The notes under the pieces were generated by a model. That model saw only the letters and a list, made by a program, of their open reading frames with translations, had not been told where the DNA came from and did not search any database. From the NCBI GenBank assembly GCA_951812735.1, contig OX638332.1, positions 814,732-878,731 on the forward strand: 64,000 nucleotides of DNA, given 5' to 3'. The DNA comes from Candidatus Dadabacteria bacterium. GTDB lineage: Bacteria; Desulfobacterota_D; UBA1144; Nemesobacterales; Nemesobacteraceae. Below, in pieces: positions 63,577 to 64,000 of this stretch. Position numbers and translations under genes: made by a program. Within the stretch, counting starts at the first letter, position 1; each line of letters begins with the position of its first letter.

Positions 63577-64000
63577 CTATATATCAAGTTCCTTGCCTTT
63601 CGTTTCAGGAAGGGTAAAAACGATAAACGCACCGGCGAGGGCAAAAACCGAAATGGTAACAAGCGCCGGGCCGTAACCTTTAATTTCCGCCAAGTAGCCC
63701 ACGAGAAGCGGTGCGAAGGCCGCCACCCCCCTTCCCACGTTATAGCAGAAACCCTGGGCTGTGGCTCTCGCTCTGGTCGGGAACAGTTCGGAGAATATTG
63801 CCCCGAATCCCGAATAGAAACCGGCTCCGAAAAACCCTACCAGCGGACCGAGTATGAGAATCTGGGTAAAGGTCGTTGACTGCCCGAAGAAATAAATGAG
63901 TATGGCTAGGATAACCAGGAAGGAGGCAAAAATCGGCCTTCTTCCAAACCTGTCGCTTATCCAGCCGAAAGAGTTTTGTCCGAAGAAAGCCCCGAGGCTA
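63577..64000 (-). CDS. MFS transporter, C-terminal part (5' part outside window)
   Basis: The last 141 codons of an MFS permease: SFGWISDRFGRRPIF (the signature loop), several spans, ELFPTRARATAQGFCYN, APLLVGYLAE and a final PETKGKELDI. The PTRxRATAQG and PETKG pattern is that of sugar/organic-acid porters. The start lies beyond 64000. Confidence 0.88.
   Translation of the reverse strand, partial: SLGAFFGQNSFGWISDRFGRRPIFASFLVILAILIYFFGQSTTFTQILILGPLVGFFGAGFYSGFGAIFSELFPTRARATAQGFCYNVGRGVAAFAPLLVGYLAEIKGYGPALVTISVFALAGAFIVFTLPETKGKELDI

Overview
The window looks like a chromosomal segment of a Gram-negative (diderm) bacterium: it has a TonB-dependent receptor, periplasmic lipoproteins, PstS with a cleavable signal peptide, HslUV and XerC. 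GC is moderate, and AGG/AGA Arg and ATA Ile codons are frequent. No rRNA, tRNA or other taxonomic marker was seen, so I do not name a lineage. A deltaproteobacterial or candidate-phylum genome would fit, and the many repeats and toxin-type genes suggest a repeat-rich accessory genome.

Layout. 1-5.6 kb: pstSCAB phosphate-uptake operon (minus strand) behind a four-unit 11-bp Pho box. 5.7-14.7 kb: housekeeping and stress genes: an M48 lipoprotein protease, a DUF4189-like secreted protein, a TetR regulator plus aminotransferase with a clear self-operator, decayed DUF2442/DUF4160/HicB fragments, a DUF4403 protein, a DjlA-like co-chaperone, a DUF71 PP-loop ATPase, and an ECF sigma/anti-sigma/CpxP-like/EF-hand cassette. 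14.9-36 kb: a surface-glycan region (several GT4 glycosyltransferases and one decayed paralogue, asparagine synthase, nucleotidyltransferase, Wzx-like flippase, TupA-type ATP-grasp) carrying two copies of an uncharacterised two-gene cassette: a ~205-aa single-span protein plus an HTTM-type membrane protein. Inside it, 17.7-22.2 kb is a graveyard of repeat arrays with no transposase. These surround a PIN-nuclease/small-protein pair and a secreted pentapeptide-repeat/collagen chimera bracketed by 209-bp direct repeats.

36.6-46.6 kb is a toxin/defence-flavoured island: DMT exporter, PD-(D/E)XK-like protein, two DUF4143 ATPases flanking a HipBA pair, a Fic protein with its own inhibitory motif, and a membrane-anchored dynamin-like GTPase whose 5' end is disrupted. 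46.8-53.7 kb returns to core functions: xerC-hslV-hslU followed directly by an ATP-grasp / alpha-E / Anbu peptidase / transglutaminase operon, so two proteasome-type peptidases sit side by side. 53.8-64 kb: TonB receptor, argBDF operon, uvrC (with a duplicated N-terminal fragment beside it), a sodium:solute symporter with its small partner, and the end of an MFS transporter.

The best candidates for undescribed biology are the duplicated HTTM cassette (with an A8 tract that breaks one copy), the repeat-bracketed collagen/pentapeptide gene, the PIN pair, the dynamin/Fic/HipBA/DUF4143 island, and the HslUV-Anbu neighbourhood. Protein functions are read from motifs by eye. No database search was run.
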